This document shows positions 26,838-34,764 of a stretch of DNA of 64,000 nt, one piece after another. The translations under genes and the position numbers were made by a program. Below the pieces are notes generated by a model. That model ran no database searches. It was given only the letters and a program-made list of their open reading frames with translations, and was not told the DNA's origin. The stretch spans positions 1,488,001 to 1,552,000 of the forward strand of contig OY970260.1 of NCBI GenBank assembly GCA_963715625.1, in the 5' to 3' direction. Origin of the DNA: VRUE01 sp963715625 (GTDB lineage Bacteria; Actinomycetota; Thermoleophilia; Solirubrobacterales; 70-9). Numbering within the stretch: the first letter of the stretch is position 1; every line of letters begins with the position of its first letter.

Positions 26838-26876
26838 CTGGCCGTTTGGGCGAAGTGAGGCATCCCTAAGCAAGCC

Positions 26877-27759
26877 CTACGCGCTGCGCTCTGCCTGGCG
26901 CTCGGCGGAGATGCGCACCACGTTCCGGGCCAGCCCAAGTTTCTCCATCGCACCGATAATCAAAGCGGAGGGGTCGATCTCCCGCCGGCGGAGGCCATGT
27001 ACTGCCGAGCGTGGGAACGCGTGGTGGTTGTGATGCCAGGACTCACCCAGCGACGGCAGGGCGAGCCAGAAGACGTTCGTGGACCGGTCATCGGTGTCGA
27101 ACCGGCGAGTACCGAAGAAGTGACACACGGAGTTTACGCTCCAGGTGACATGGTGGACGAAGAAGATTCGCACCAGCCCACCCCACAGCAGCCCGGTTGC
27201 AGCTCCGGCGAGAGTCCCGCTGACCGCGTACCCGGCGAGGGCGGGAAGCGCCAGGCTGAGCAGCACCAGGGCGACGAAGCGGCGGGAGATCGCGCGCATC
27301 CCGCGATCCTCGTAGAGATCGGGGGCGTAGCGCTTCCAGTCCGCCCGTCCCTGAGTCGAACATCAGCCAGCCGGAGTGGGCGTGCCAGAGGCCGGCGAGG
27401 ACGCCGCGCACGCCACCGTCGCGACCGACGTGGGGGCTGTGAGGGTCGCCCTCTTCGTCGGTGTGGGCGTGGTGCTTGCGGTGGTCGGCGACCCAGGAGA
27501 TGACGGGCCCCTGGACCGCCATCGAGCCGGCCACGGCGAAGAGGTACTCGACCGGCTTGCTGGTCTGGAAGGAACGGTGGGTGAGCAGCCGGTGGAAGCC
27601 CACCGTGATCCCGATCGCGGTGAGCAGGTACATCACGGCCGCGATCGCGAGGTCCGCCGGCCTCACCAGGCGGTTCCAGAGCAGGACGACGGCGATCGCC
27701 GTCGCTAGGAACGGAACGACCACGGCGCCAAGGTTGGCGGTCTTCTCGACCCTGCTCAT
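26877..27759 (-). pseudogene. Acyl-lipid/acyl-CoA delta-9-type fatty acid desaturase, frameshifted
   Basis: The 5' part (from 27759) encodes membrane helices with the first His boxes HRLLTH and HRKHHAHTDEEGD. After HSGWLMFDSGTG the reading moves to another frame, giving DWKRYAPDLYEDRGMRA, two more helices, and the third His box SWHHNHHAFPRSA, to 26877. A single-base change near 27340-27350 would restore one ORF of about 294 residues, the normal desaturase length, with all three His boxes in order. The gene is therefore recently inactivated or carries a sequencing error. The neighbouring hydroxylase suggests a lipid-modification pair. Confidence 0.8.
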
Positions 27760-27790
27760 CGGGCGCTATTACGCGGCAACGGGCCTCCGG

Positions 27791-28426
27791 TTACTTCGGC
27801 TTGCGCGGGAGCGTCCCGAAGACGACGTCCCAGATCGGCGAGGAGACCCCGTAGCCGTAGCGATGGTCCTGGAAGTGATGGCGCATGTGCTGCTCGCGCA
27901 GGCGCCTGCCGAGGTCCGACTTCGGCACGAAGTGGTGGACGTAATAGTGCGTGTAGTCGTAGGCGAGGTAGCCGAAGATGAAGCCGCCGAAGAGCGGGTA
28001 GGCGGCCGGCGTGCCGAAGACGAGGGCGAAGGCCCCGAAGAAGAGCAGGGCGAGCGGGATCGCCACCGCCGGTGGCATCACCAGGCGCAGCTTGTCGTTC
28101 GGGTGATCGTGGTGGATGCCGTGGATGATGAAGTGCATGCGGCGGCCGAAGGCGTTGTCGGGCTGCCAGTGGAAGACGAGGCGGTGCAGCCAGTACTCGG
28201 TCAGCGTCCAGATCGCGATCCCGCCGAGGCTCAGCCCGATCAGCCCGAGGGCTCCGTAGCCGCCGTCCGCGCCCAGCCACCCCATCGCGACGACGACGGG
28301 CACGAAGACGAGCGCCGGGATCGACGGGTGCACCCGGGAGAAGAAGTTGAGGAAGTCGCTCTCGAAGAGCTGCGGGGAGGCCGCGAGCTTCTGGTTCCGG
28401 CTCTGGGAGTCCATCGGCAAGCCCAT
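27791..28426 (-). CDS. Fatty acid hydroxylase / sterol desaturase superfamily membrane protein
   Basis: The product has 211 residues with four or so membrane helices and the dispersed histidine clusters of the superfamily: EYWLHRLVFH, FIIHGIHHDHP, DYTHYYVHHF and EQHMRHHFQDH. These coordinate a diiron centre. Closest in layout are fatty acid 2-hydroxylases acting on membrane lipid acyl chains. Start ATG 28426; ATG 28414 is an alternative. The frameshifted desaturase begins 31 bp downstream on the same strand, so both may have formed one lipid-modification operon. Confidence 0.87.
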   Translation of the reverse strand: MGLPMDSQSRNQKLAASPQLFESDFLNFFSRVHPSIPALVFVPVVVAMGWLGADGGYGALGLIGLSLGGIAIWTLTEYWLHRLVFHWQPDNAFGRRMHFIIHGIHHDHPNDKLRLVMPPAVAIPLALLFFGAFALVFGTPAAYPLFGGFIFGYLAYDYTHYYVHHFVPKSDLGRRLREQHMRHHFQDHRYGYGVSSPIWDVVFGTLPRKPK

Positions 28427-28555
28427 GGTAGCGACGCGAACGACCCGCTTTCGCGCAAGACGCGGGGAAGCTGTGACGAGACTGTGTCAAAGATGTGGCG
28501 CTTTGCGGAAATGAGGCTCGCGAGAGGCGCGCGGCGGTGCCAATATCGGCCGCCG

Positions 28556-28741
28556 ATGCCGCGCAAGAAAAAACCCACCTGCGAGGACTGCTACTTCCGC
28601 AAGAACATGCTCTGCGCGCTCGAGCTGGAGGATCCCTGCGCAACCTTCCGGCCGGACCGGCCCGAGGGGCTCGTGCCGCCGAAGCAGCCCGTGCTCTTGA
28701 TGCGGCCTCCGCGCTGGGCGTCGCAGGCTCAGCCTGCTTGA
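28556..28741 (+). CDS. Small cysteine-rich conserved protein
   Basis: The product has 61 residues beginning MPRKKKPTCEDCYFRKNMLC and continuing to a fourth cysteine in ELEDPCATFRP. The CxxC plus CxnC arrangement suggests a zinc knuckle or iron-sulphur site. It is divergent from the hydroxylase over a 129-bp gap in which I could not identify boxes. The function is unknown; coding is supported by the clustered Cys, the codon bias and a start that falls at the beginning of the conserved-looking segment. Confidence 0.6.
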   Translation: MPRKKKPTCEDCYFRKNMLCALELEDPCATFRPDRPEGLVPPKQPVLLMRPPRWASQAQPA

Positions 28742-28766
28742 CGGCATAGGCGCGGCGGGTCCTGTC

Positions 28767-28830
28767 GCGGATTTGGTGCCACCACCCCTGCGGTCGCTAA
28801 AGCGTCCTCGGGGTGGTCCCCCAAATCCGC
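28767..28830. repeat. Imperfect long palindrome upstream of hsp20
   Basis: GCGGATTTGG and CCACCACCCC on the left (28767-28788) pair with GGGGTGGT and CCAAATCCGC on the right (28810-28830). It lies 30 bp upstream of the hsp20 start and may be the terminator of the small Cys-rich gene or a regulatory element; no CIRCE or HAIR-type sequence is recognised. Confidence 0.5.
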
Positions 28831-28860
28831 GCCACCCCCCGCGAGCAACGGGGCTGGCTA

Positions 28861-29268
28861 ATGTTCTCCCTCATGCCGGAGCGCGATTTGTACGCCTGGG
28901 CGCGGACCACATACGTCTCTCGTAGGAGCAGAGGGTTTACGCCGAACGTGGACGTCTATTACTGCGGCGAGCCGCAGCAGGCCGTTGTCAAGGTCGATCT
29001 CTCGGGGGTCGAGCTGTCCGATGTGGGGATTGAGATCTCCGGGCGGCAGCTGGCGATCGTCGGGGAGCGGCCGGTGCAGGAGACCGAGGGGCGGGTCTAC
29101 CAGCAGGTCGAGATTCCCTCGGGGCCGTTCCGCCGCATCGTCGAGCTGCAGGTCAACGTCAACGCCGAGCGCGCCAGGGCGACCTACGAGGACGGTGTGC
29201 TGCGGATCGAGCTGCCCCTGCGCGACCCGGCCGAGAGCACGCGGCGGGTCCCGATCGGGAGGGAATGA
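28861..29268 (+). CDS. Hsp20/alpha-crystallin small heat-shock protein
   Basis: The product has 135 residues from ATG 28861. The alpha-crystallin domain covers about residues 24-115: FTPNVDVYYCGEPQQAVVKV, then VELSDVGIEISGRQLAIVGE, then ATYEDGVLRIELPL with the family's A-x-x-x-n-GvL motif. It would hold unfolding proteins in an ATP-independent manner. It is directly followed (31 bp) by lon, so the two form a protein-quality-control operon. An upstream in-frame extension lies within the palindrome and is not favoured. Confidence 0.88.
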   Translation: MFSLMPERDLYAWARTTYVSRRSRGFTPNVDVYYCGEPQQAVVKVDLSGVELSDVGIEISGRQLAIVGERPVQETEGRVYQQVEIPSGPFRRIVELQVNVNAERARATYEDGVLRIELPLRDPAESTRRVPIGRE

Positions 29269-29299
29269 TGCCGGGCCGTACCGACGAGAGGCGGCACTG

Positions 29300-31687
29300 A
29301 TGGAGGGCAGCCCGGTGCTCGAGGTGGTCGAGTCCGAGCTCGACGCCGAGGACGCGATCCGCGCCTCGGAGCCCCTGCCCGACGCGCTGCCGGTCCTGCC
29401 GCTGCGCGAGACGGTCACCTTCCCCGAGACGCTGACCCCGCTGGCGGTGGGCCAGGAGCGCTCGATCAAGCTGGTAAACGACGTGCTCGGCGCCAACCGG
29501 ATGCTGGTGATGGTCGCCGCCCGCGACTCCGAGAACGAGGAACCCGGCCCCGAGGACCTCTTCGAGGTCGGCGTGGCAGGCGTCGTCGCCCGCATGCTCA
29601 AGGTCCCCGACGGGACGCTGCGCATCCTCGTCCAGGGAACCCAGCGGGTCCGCCTCGGCCCCTACCTCGCCGAGGAGCCCTACCTCGTGGCGCGGATCGG
29701 AGAGCTGCCCGACGTGGTCGAGGACGGGACCGAGCTGGAGGCGCTGACCCGCAATGTGCAGCGCACCTTCTCGGAGATCATCGAGCAGATCCCCTACCTG
29801 CCCGAGGAGCTGCAGATGGCCGTCGCCAACATCGACGACCCCGCCGCGCTTGCCCACCTGATCGCCGGCGCCCTGCGCATCTCCACCGAGGAGAAGCAGA
29901 AGCTGCTGGAGGAGCTCAACGTCGTCGGCCGCCTCCGCCACCTCTCCCAGATCCTCGCCCGCGAGCTGGAGGTGGTGCAGCTCGGCACCCAGATCCAGTC
30001 GCAGGTCGAGTCGGAGATCGACAAGGGCCAGCGCGAGTTCTTCCTGCGCCAGCAGCTGAAAGCGATCCAGGACGAGCTCGGGGAGGGCGACGAGCAGCAG
30101 GCCGAAGTCAACGAACTGCGCGAGAAAATCGAGGCGGCGAAGCTCCCCGAGCACGCCCGGAAGGCGGCCGACCGTGAGCTCGCGCGGCTGGAGAAGCTGC
30201 CGCCCGCGGCGGCCGAGCACGGCGTCATCCGCACCTACCTGGAGTGGCTGACCGAGCTTCCCTGGGCAGCGCAGACAGAGGACAACCTCGACATCGCCCA
30301 CGCTCGCGAGGTGCTCGACGCCGACCACTACGACCTGGAGAAGGTCAAGGACCGCATCCTCGAGTACCTGGCGGTGCGCAAGCTGAAGCCGGACTCGCCC
30401 GGCCCGATCCTCTGCTTCGCCGGCCCGCCCGGCGTCGGCAAGACCAGCCTCGGCCGCTCGATCGCCAGGGCGCTGGGGCGCGAGTTCGAGCGGATCTCGG
30501 TCGGCGGCGTCCGCGACGAGGCTGAGATCCGGGGCCACCGCCGCACCTACATCGGCGCGATGCCGGGCACGATTGTCCGCGCCCTGCGCGACGCCGGCTC
30601 CCGCAACCCCGTCTTCATGATCGACGAGATCGACAAGATGGGCACCGACTTCCGCGGCGACCCCGCCTCGGCGATGCTCGAGGTGCTGGACCCGGCGCAG
30701 AACGACTCCTTCCGCGACCACTACCTCGACCTCGAGTTCGACCTCTCCGAGGTGATGTTCATCGCCACCGCCAACGTGCTCGACACGATCCCGGGCCCGC
30801 TGCAGGACCGGATGGAGACGATCGAGCTGGCCGGCTACACGCTGGAGGAGAAGAAGCACATCGCCCGCCGCTACCTGGTCCCGCGCCAGATCGAGGCCAA
30901 CGGCCTCAAGCCCTCCCAGATCGAGTTCGCCGACCCGGCGCTGGCCGCGATCGTCGAGGAGTACACGCGCGAGGCCGGCGTGCGCAACCTCGAGCGCCAG
31001 ATCGGCACGATCTGCCGCAAAGTCGCGCGCAAAGTCGCCGAGGGGAAGGGGAAGGGGAAGGTCAGGATCTCGGCCAAGCGCGCCCGCGAGCTGCTCGGCC
31101 GCCGCCGCGTCTTCGCCGAGCAGCGCCGACGCACCAAGGTCCCGGGTGTGGCGACCGGCCTCGCCTGGACCCCGACCGGCGGCGACGTGCTCTTCATCGA
31201 GGCGACCTCGATGCCGGGCTCGGGCAAGCTGACGATCACGGGCCAGCTCGGCGACGTGATGAAGGAGTCCGCCCAGGCGGCCCTCTCCTACGTGCGCGGC
31301 CACTGGCGGGACTTCGCTCCCAAGCTCGACGGGGAGTGGTTCGCCAAGCACGACATCCACATCCACGTGCCGGCCGGGGCTGTGCCCAAGGACGGTCCCT
31401 CGGCGGGGGTGGCGATGACCGTGGCGCTGGCCTCGCTGATCGGCGGCCGGCACGTCCGCAACGACGTGGCGATGACCGGCGAGGTGACGCTGACCGGCCA
31501 GGTGCTGCCGATCGGTGGGCTGAAGGAGAAGTCGCTGGCGGCGCAGCGGGCCGGGATCAAGCGCGTGCTGGTGCCGGAGCGCAACGAGGGCGACGTAGCC
31601 GAGATCCCCGAGCACGAGCGCAGCGAGCTGGAGTTCGTCTACGTGGACGAGGTCTCCAAGGCGATCGACGCGGCACTCGCCTCCTGA
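29300..31687 (+). CDS. lon: Lon ATP-dependent serine protease
   Basis: The product has 795 residues, usual for LonA. The N-terminal LON substrate domain starts at LPVLPLRETVTFPETLTPLA; the coiled-coil region includes QREFFLRQQLKAIQDELGEG. AAA+ Walker A GPPGVGKTS is at ~374 and Walker B is in PVFMIDEIDKMG. The protease domain has the catalytic Ser in PKDGPSAG (~697) and the Lys in GGLKEKSLAAQRAG. It degrades damaged and short-lived regulatory proteins in the cytosol. ATG 29300 is used because the downstream sequence matches the family start; the frame is open further upstream only as overlap with hsp20. Confidence 0.96.
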   Translation: MEGSPVLEVVESELDAEDAIRASEPLPDALPVLPLRETVTFPETLTPLAVGQERSIKLVNDVLGANRMLVMVAARDSENEEPGPEDLFEVGVAGVVARMLKVPDGTLRILVQGTQRVRLGPYLAEEPYLVARIGELPDVVEDGTELEALTRNVQRTFSEIIEQIPYLPEELQMAVANIDDPAALAHLIAGALRISTEEKQKLLEELNVVGRLRHLSQILARELEVVQLGTQIQSQVESEIDKGQREFFLRQQLKAIQDELGEGDEQQAEVNELREKIEAAKLPEHARKAADRELARLEKLPPAAAEHGVIRTYLEWLTELPWAAQTEDNLDIAHAREVLDADHYDLEKVKDRILEYLAVRKLKPDSPGPILCFAGPPGVGKTSLGRSIARALGREFERISVGGVRDEAEIRGHRRTYIGAMPGTIVRALRDAGSRNPVFMIDEIDKMGTDFRGDPASAMLEVLDPAQNDSFRDHYLDLEFDLSEVMFIATANVLDTIPGPLQDRMETIELAGYTLEEKKHIARRYLVPRQIEANGLKPSQIEFADPALAAIVEEYTREAGVRNLERQIGTICRKVARKVAEGKGKGKVRISAKRARELLGRRRVFAEQRRRTKVPGVATGLAWTPTGGDVLFIEATSMPGSGKLTITGQLGDVMKESAQAALSYVRGHWRDFAPKLDGEWFAKHDIHIHVPAGAVPKDGPSAGVAMTVALASLIGGRHVRNDVAMTGEVTLTGQVLPIGGLKEKSLAAQRAGIKRVLVPERNEGDVAEIPEHERSELEFVYVDEVSKAIDAALAS

Positions 31688-31689
31688 GC

Positions 31690-33282
31690 ATGGAGGCGGC
31701 CGGGGCGCTGGGCAGAGGCGGTTTCTCGACCTACATGGAAGCGGCGCGGGAGCTGGTCCGCTCGCGCTCGCGCACCTTCTGGATCGTCGCCGGGCTGACC
31801 GCGTTCGCCGCGGCGCTGCGCTTCGCCACCCTCGGCCTGCAGAGCTACCACCACGACGAGATCGTCACCGCCAGCCGCGTCCTCCGCGGCAGCTTCTGGC
31901 ACGCGATGGACGCGGTTGGCTTCAGCGAGTCGGCGCCGCCCCTGTACTACGCGCTTGCCTGGCCATGGACCCAGGTGACCGGGACCGGCGAGTACGGCCT
32001 GCGCTCGTTCTCGGCGCTGGCCGGCGCCGCCACCGTGCCGGTCGCCTTCCTGATCGCCCGAGACCTGAGATCGAGTGCCGAGTGGTCGATTGACCACACT
32101 ATGGAGGGGTCAATCGACCACTCGGCGCAGCGGGTGGGGATCGTGGCGGCGGCGCTCGTCGCCGTCAACCCGATGCTGGTCTGGTACTCGCAGGAGGCGC
32201 GCGCCTACGCGCTGCTGGCGCTGCTCGCCTCCCTCTCGCTGCTCTACTTCGTTCGCGGCCTGGAGCACGGGCGGAGTCGCGACCTGACGGCCTGGGGCCT
32301 GGTCTCCGGCCTCGCCCTGGCGACGCACTACTTCGCGATCTTCCCGATTGCCGCCGAGGCGGCCTGGCTGCTGTACCGCAGGCGCCGGGAGGCGGTCCGC
32401 GGCGCCGCCATCCTCGCCGCCTTCGGGGTGGCGCTGGCGCCGCTCGCGATCCACCAGATGTCATACGGCCACGCCGAGTGGATCGCCAACTTCGCCCTCG
32501 GACACCGCCTCTGGGAGATGGGGACGATTTTCACGACCGGCGAGATCGGCGACGTCATCGCCCGCCCCGAGCGGCCGCTGCTGGCCCTGGTGCCGGTGGT
32601 CGCGATCGTCGCCTCGCTCGGCCTCCTGGCGGCGCGGGGGAGCCGACCCGAGCGCCGCGCGACCCGGCCGATGCTGGCGGTCATCGCAGCCACCGTCGGG
32701 ATCCCGCTCTTCCTCGCCCTGCTCGACCCGGGCAAAGACTACGTCCTGGCTCGCAACCTGCTGCCGGCGCTGCTGCCGCTGCTGGTCGTCGTCTCCGTTG
32801 GCCTCACCCTGCGCCGGGCACGTCGCGCCGGCGCGGCCCTCGGCGCCGTCCTGGTCGCCTACTCACTGGGCTTCTCGATCTGGGCCAGCGTCTCGCCGGC
32901 GCTGCAGCGTCCCGGCTGGGACGCCGCCGCCGCCGCCCTGGGCGAGCCCACCACCCCGCGGGCGATGGTCACCTGGACGATCGGCGAGGCCTCGCTGCGC
33001 TACTACCTCTCGACCGGCTCCCTCCAGGCCCACCCTTCCGAAGGCTTCGAGTGGTGGGTGGGCGAGGTCGACTTCATCTCCGACGGGCCCGCACCGCCAC
33101 CCTCGCGGCAGCTGCTCGGCCCCGGCTTCAGGCAGGCTGGGTACGAGCAGGTCGGGCGCCTCTGGGTGCGCCGCTACGTTCGCTCCGGCCCGGCCCTGGC
33201 GCCGCTGCAGCTGAGAGCCGTGCGCGATGCGAACCTGGGGTTCCGCACCAACGGTGTCCTCCTCGACGGCATCGGCCAGTGA
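31690..33282 (+). CDS. PMT/ArnT-like GT39-family membrane glycosyltransferase, with an in-frame palindrome
   Basis: The product has 530 residues with roughly ten hydrophobic segments. The first luminal loop carries LQSYHHDEIVTASRVLRG, equivalent to the acidic catalytic loop of dolichyl/polyprenyl-phosphate-mannose transferases, followed by SAPPLYYALAWPW, typical of the PMT_2 group. It would transfer a sugar from a polyprenyl-phosphate donor outside the membrane. Residues ~129-146 (SSAEWSIDHTMEGSIDHSAQ) are encoded by a perfect palindrome (32077-32126) lying between two membrane segments and look like an insertion. It starts 3 nt after the lon stop. Confidence 0.82.
   Translation: MEAAGALGRGGFSTYMEAARELVRSRSRTFWIVAGLTAFAAALRFATLGLQSYHHDEIVTASRVLRGSFWHAMDAVGFSESAPPLYYALAWPWTQVTGTGEYGLRSFSALAGAATVPVAFLIARDLRSSAEWSIDHTMEGSIDHSAQRVGIVAAALVAVNPMLVWYSQEARAYALLALLASLSLLYFVRGLEHGRSRDLTAWGLVSGLALATHYFAIFPIAAEAAWLLYRRRREAVRGAAILAAFGVALAPLAIHQMSYGHAEWIANFALGHRLWEMGTIFTTGEIGDVIARPERPLLALVPVVAIVASLGLLAARGSRPERRATRPMLAVIAATVGIPLFLALLDPGKDYVLARNLLPALLPLLVVVSVGLTLRRARRAGAALGAVLVAYSLGFSIWASVSPALQRPGWDAAAAALGEPTTPRAMVTWTIGEASLRYYLSTGSLQAHPSEGFEWWVGEVDFISDGPAPPPSRQLLGPGFRQAGYEQVGRLWVRRYVRSGPALAPLQLRAVRDANLGFRTNGVLLDGIGQ
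32077..32126. repeat. 50-bp perfect palindrome inside the glycosyltransferase gene
   Basis: The 19-bp arms (32077-32095 and 32108-32126) are perfect reverse complements around a 12-nt loop. The reading frame continues through it; the encoded peptide repeats the sense WSIDH/SIDHS motif on both arms. Confidence 0.85.
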
Positions 33283-33438
33283 CGGTGGGGCCTTCGCATC
33301 TCGGCGTCCTCGGTCGCTCGCGTGCAGAGCACGCCACGCTCCCTGCGTCCTTGATCTGCTCGACCACACCGTCACTGGGGCGTTCCGGTTATCCTGGCCT
33401 GGACCCAAGGACCAGCGAGGAGACAGCGAGGAGAAGGT

Positions 33439-33864
33439 ATGAGCAAGACACGGACCAGCCAGGCCGCCGACCTCTATTCGACCGCCCGAGGCAACCCCTA
33501 CGTCCAGCGCCTGATCGAGGACGAAGAACTGCGCGACAGCCTGAAGAAGGCCTTCGACGCGGCTCGCCACGCCTACTCGCGCGCCAGCGGCAACGGCGGC
33601 GCCGTCAAGGCGGTCACCAGCGACAAGAAGGTCCAGCGCGACCTGCGCGTCGCGGCCGAGAGCCTGCGCGACGCCTCCGAGCAGCTGCGGGCGCCGAAGA
33701 AGCGCAAGAAGGGCAAGCTCGGCCGCCTCGTCCTGCTCGCCCTCCTCGGCGCCGGCCTGGCGCTGATCTTCAGCGAAGACGCTCGCAAGACCGTCCTCGA
33801 CTCCCTCTTCGGCGCCGAGGAGGAGTTCGAGTACACCAGCACCACCAGTATCAACGGCGGTTAG
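33439..33864 (+). CDS. Small single-pass membrane protein of unknown function
   Basis: The product has 141 residues. A long charged helical N-terminal part (RLIEDEELRDSLKKAFDAAR, later DKKVQRDLRVAAESLRDASE) precedes a basic KKRKKGKLG stretch, one membrane helix (~96-111, LVLLALLGAGLALIF) and an acidic C-terminus with FGAEEEFEYTSTTS. AGGAGA and GAGGAGA lie just upstream of ATG 33439. No family is recognised; the topology (cytosolic helical domain, short outside tail) resembles small envelope-associated actinobacterial proteins. The next 190 bp to the TetR gene contain only a CGAATAG/CTATTCG hairpin (33937-33955). Confidence 0.65.
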   Translation: MSKTRTSQAADLYSTARGNPYVQRLIEDEELRDSLKKAFDAARHAYSRASGNGGAVKAVTSDKKVQRDLRVAAESLRDASEQLRAPKKRKKGKLGRLVLLALLGAGLALIFSEDARKTVLDSLFGAEEEFEYTSTTSINGG

Positions 33865-34055
33865 ATGGACGCCTCCAATTACCGCACCCGCGGATGACGC
33901 GCCTGGCGCGGCGCTGGATCACCACCCACCTCCTTACGAATAGCTCTGCTATTCGCTTCGTCGGCGTGCGGCGCCCAGCTTGGCCAGTCGCGCCCCCTCG
34001 GGCACGGCAATCTGAAGTCGGCCATCTATCCGCCGCGCCTAAATAGACTGAACTG

Positions 34056-34664
34056 ATGGCTACGGCAACCCAAGAGCGTGAGCTGAGCGGCGAGAAGGCG
34101 CAGCGCATCATCGATGCGATGCGCGTCAGCGTCGCCAAGCGCGGTGCGGCGGGCTCGACCTTCGAGCACGTCGCGCGCGAGGCAGGAGTCAGCCGCGGTC
34201 TGCTCCACTACTACTTCGGGACCAAGGAGCGGCTGCTGGTCGAGGTGGTGAGGCGGGATGCGGAGATCCGGGTGGCCCGCCTCGACGAGCCGCTGGCCAA
34301 GGCGGAGACGGTCGACGACGTGATCGACGTCCTGGTGGCGAGCCTCACCGACCTGATCGAGAACGAGCCCGCCTTCTTCCTCCTCCTCTACGAGCTCTTC
34401 AGCGCCGGGCGCCGCAACCCGGAGATCCAGCACGAGGTCGGCCAGCTCTTCGAGCGCACCCGCTCGCACGTGGCCGAGGTGCTCAAGGCGAAGGAGCGCG
34501 AGGGCGTGCTCAGCCTCCGCTTCGATGCCGAGGCGATCGTCTCCTACCTCTTCGCCGTCGGCGACGGCTTCGCCCTGCAGGCGCTCTCGGACGCGAGCCG
34601 CGACAACAGCGGCGCCCTCGCCGCCGGCGCAGCCTCCGCCCGGTACCTGCTCGTCAGCGAGTAG
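34056..34664 (+). CDS. TetR-family transcriptional regulator
   Basis: The product has 202 residues. The N-terminal helix-turn-helix is GAAGSTFEHVAREAGVSRGL plus LHYYFGTKERLL, the classic TetR recognition helix and following YYF(G/K)TKE motif. The C-terminal ligand/dimer domain is helical and resembles the TetR_C_6-type group. The gene lies 100 bp upstream of the MMPL transporter on the same strand, so it probably controls that exporter and itself in response to a hydrophobic ligand. Confidence 0.88.
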   Translation: MATATQERELSGEKAQRIIDAMRVSVAKRGAAGSTFEHVAREAGVSRGLLHYYFGTKERLLVEVVRRDAEIRVARLDEPLAKAETVDDVIDVLVASLTDLIENEPAFFLLLYELFSAGRRNPEIQHEVGQLFERTRSHVAEVLKAKEREGVLSLRFDAEAIVSYLFAVGDGFALQALSDASRDNSGALAAGAASARYLLVSE

Positions 34665-34764
34665 CTGGCGCGTCAGTCGGACATAGGCCGAGCTTCGCGC
34701 CAGGGCCGAGTGATCGCCCTCACAGACGAGGGCGGTTCGCTGCGAAAAGCTGGCTGCCCAGCCA

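Noticed and set aside
28985..29299. An N-terminal extension of Lon overlapping hsp20
   Set aside because: The overlap is an open mirror frame of hsp20; ATG 29300 gives the normal family N-terminus.
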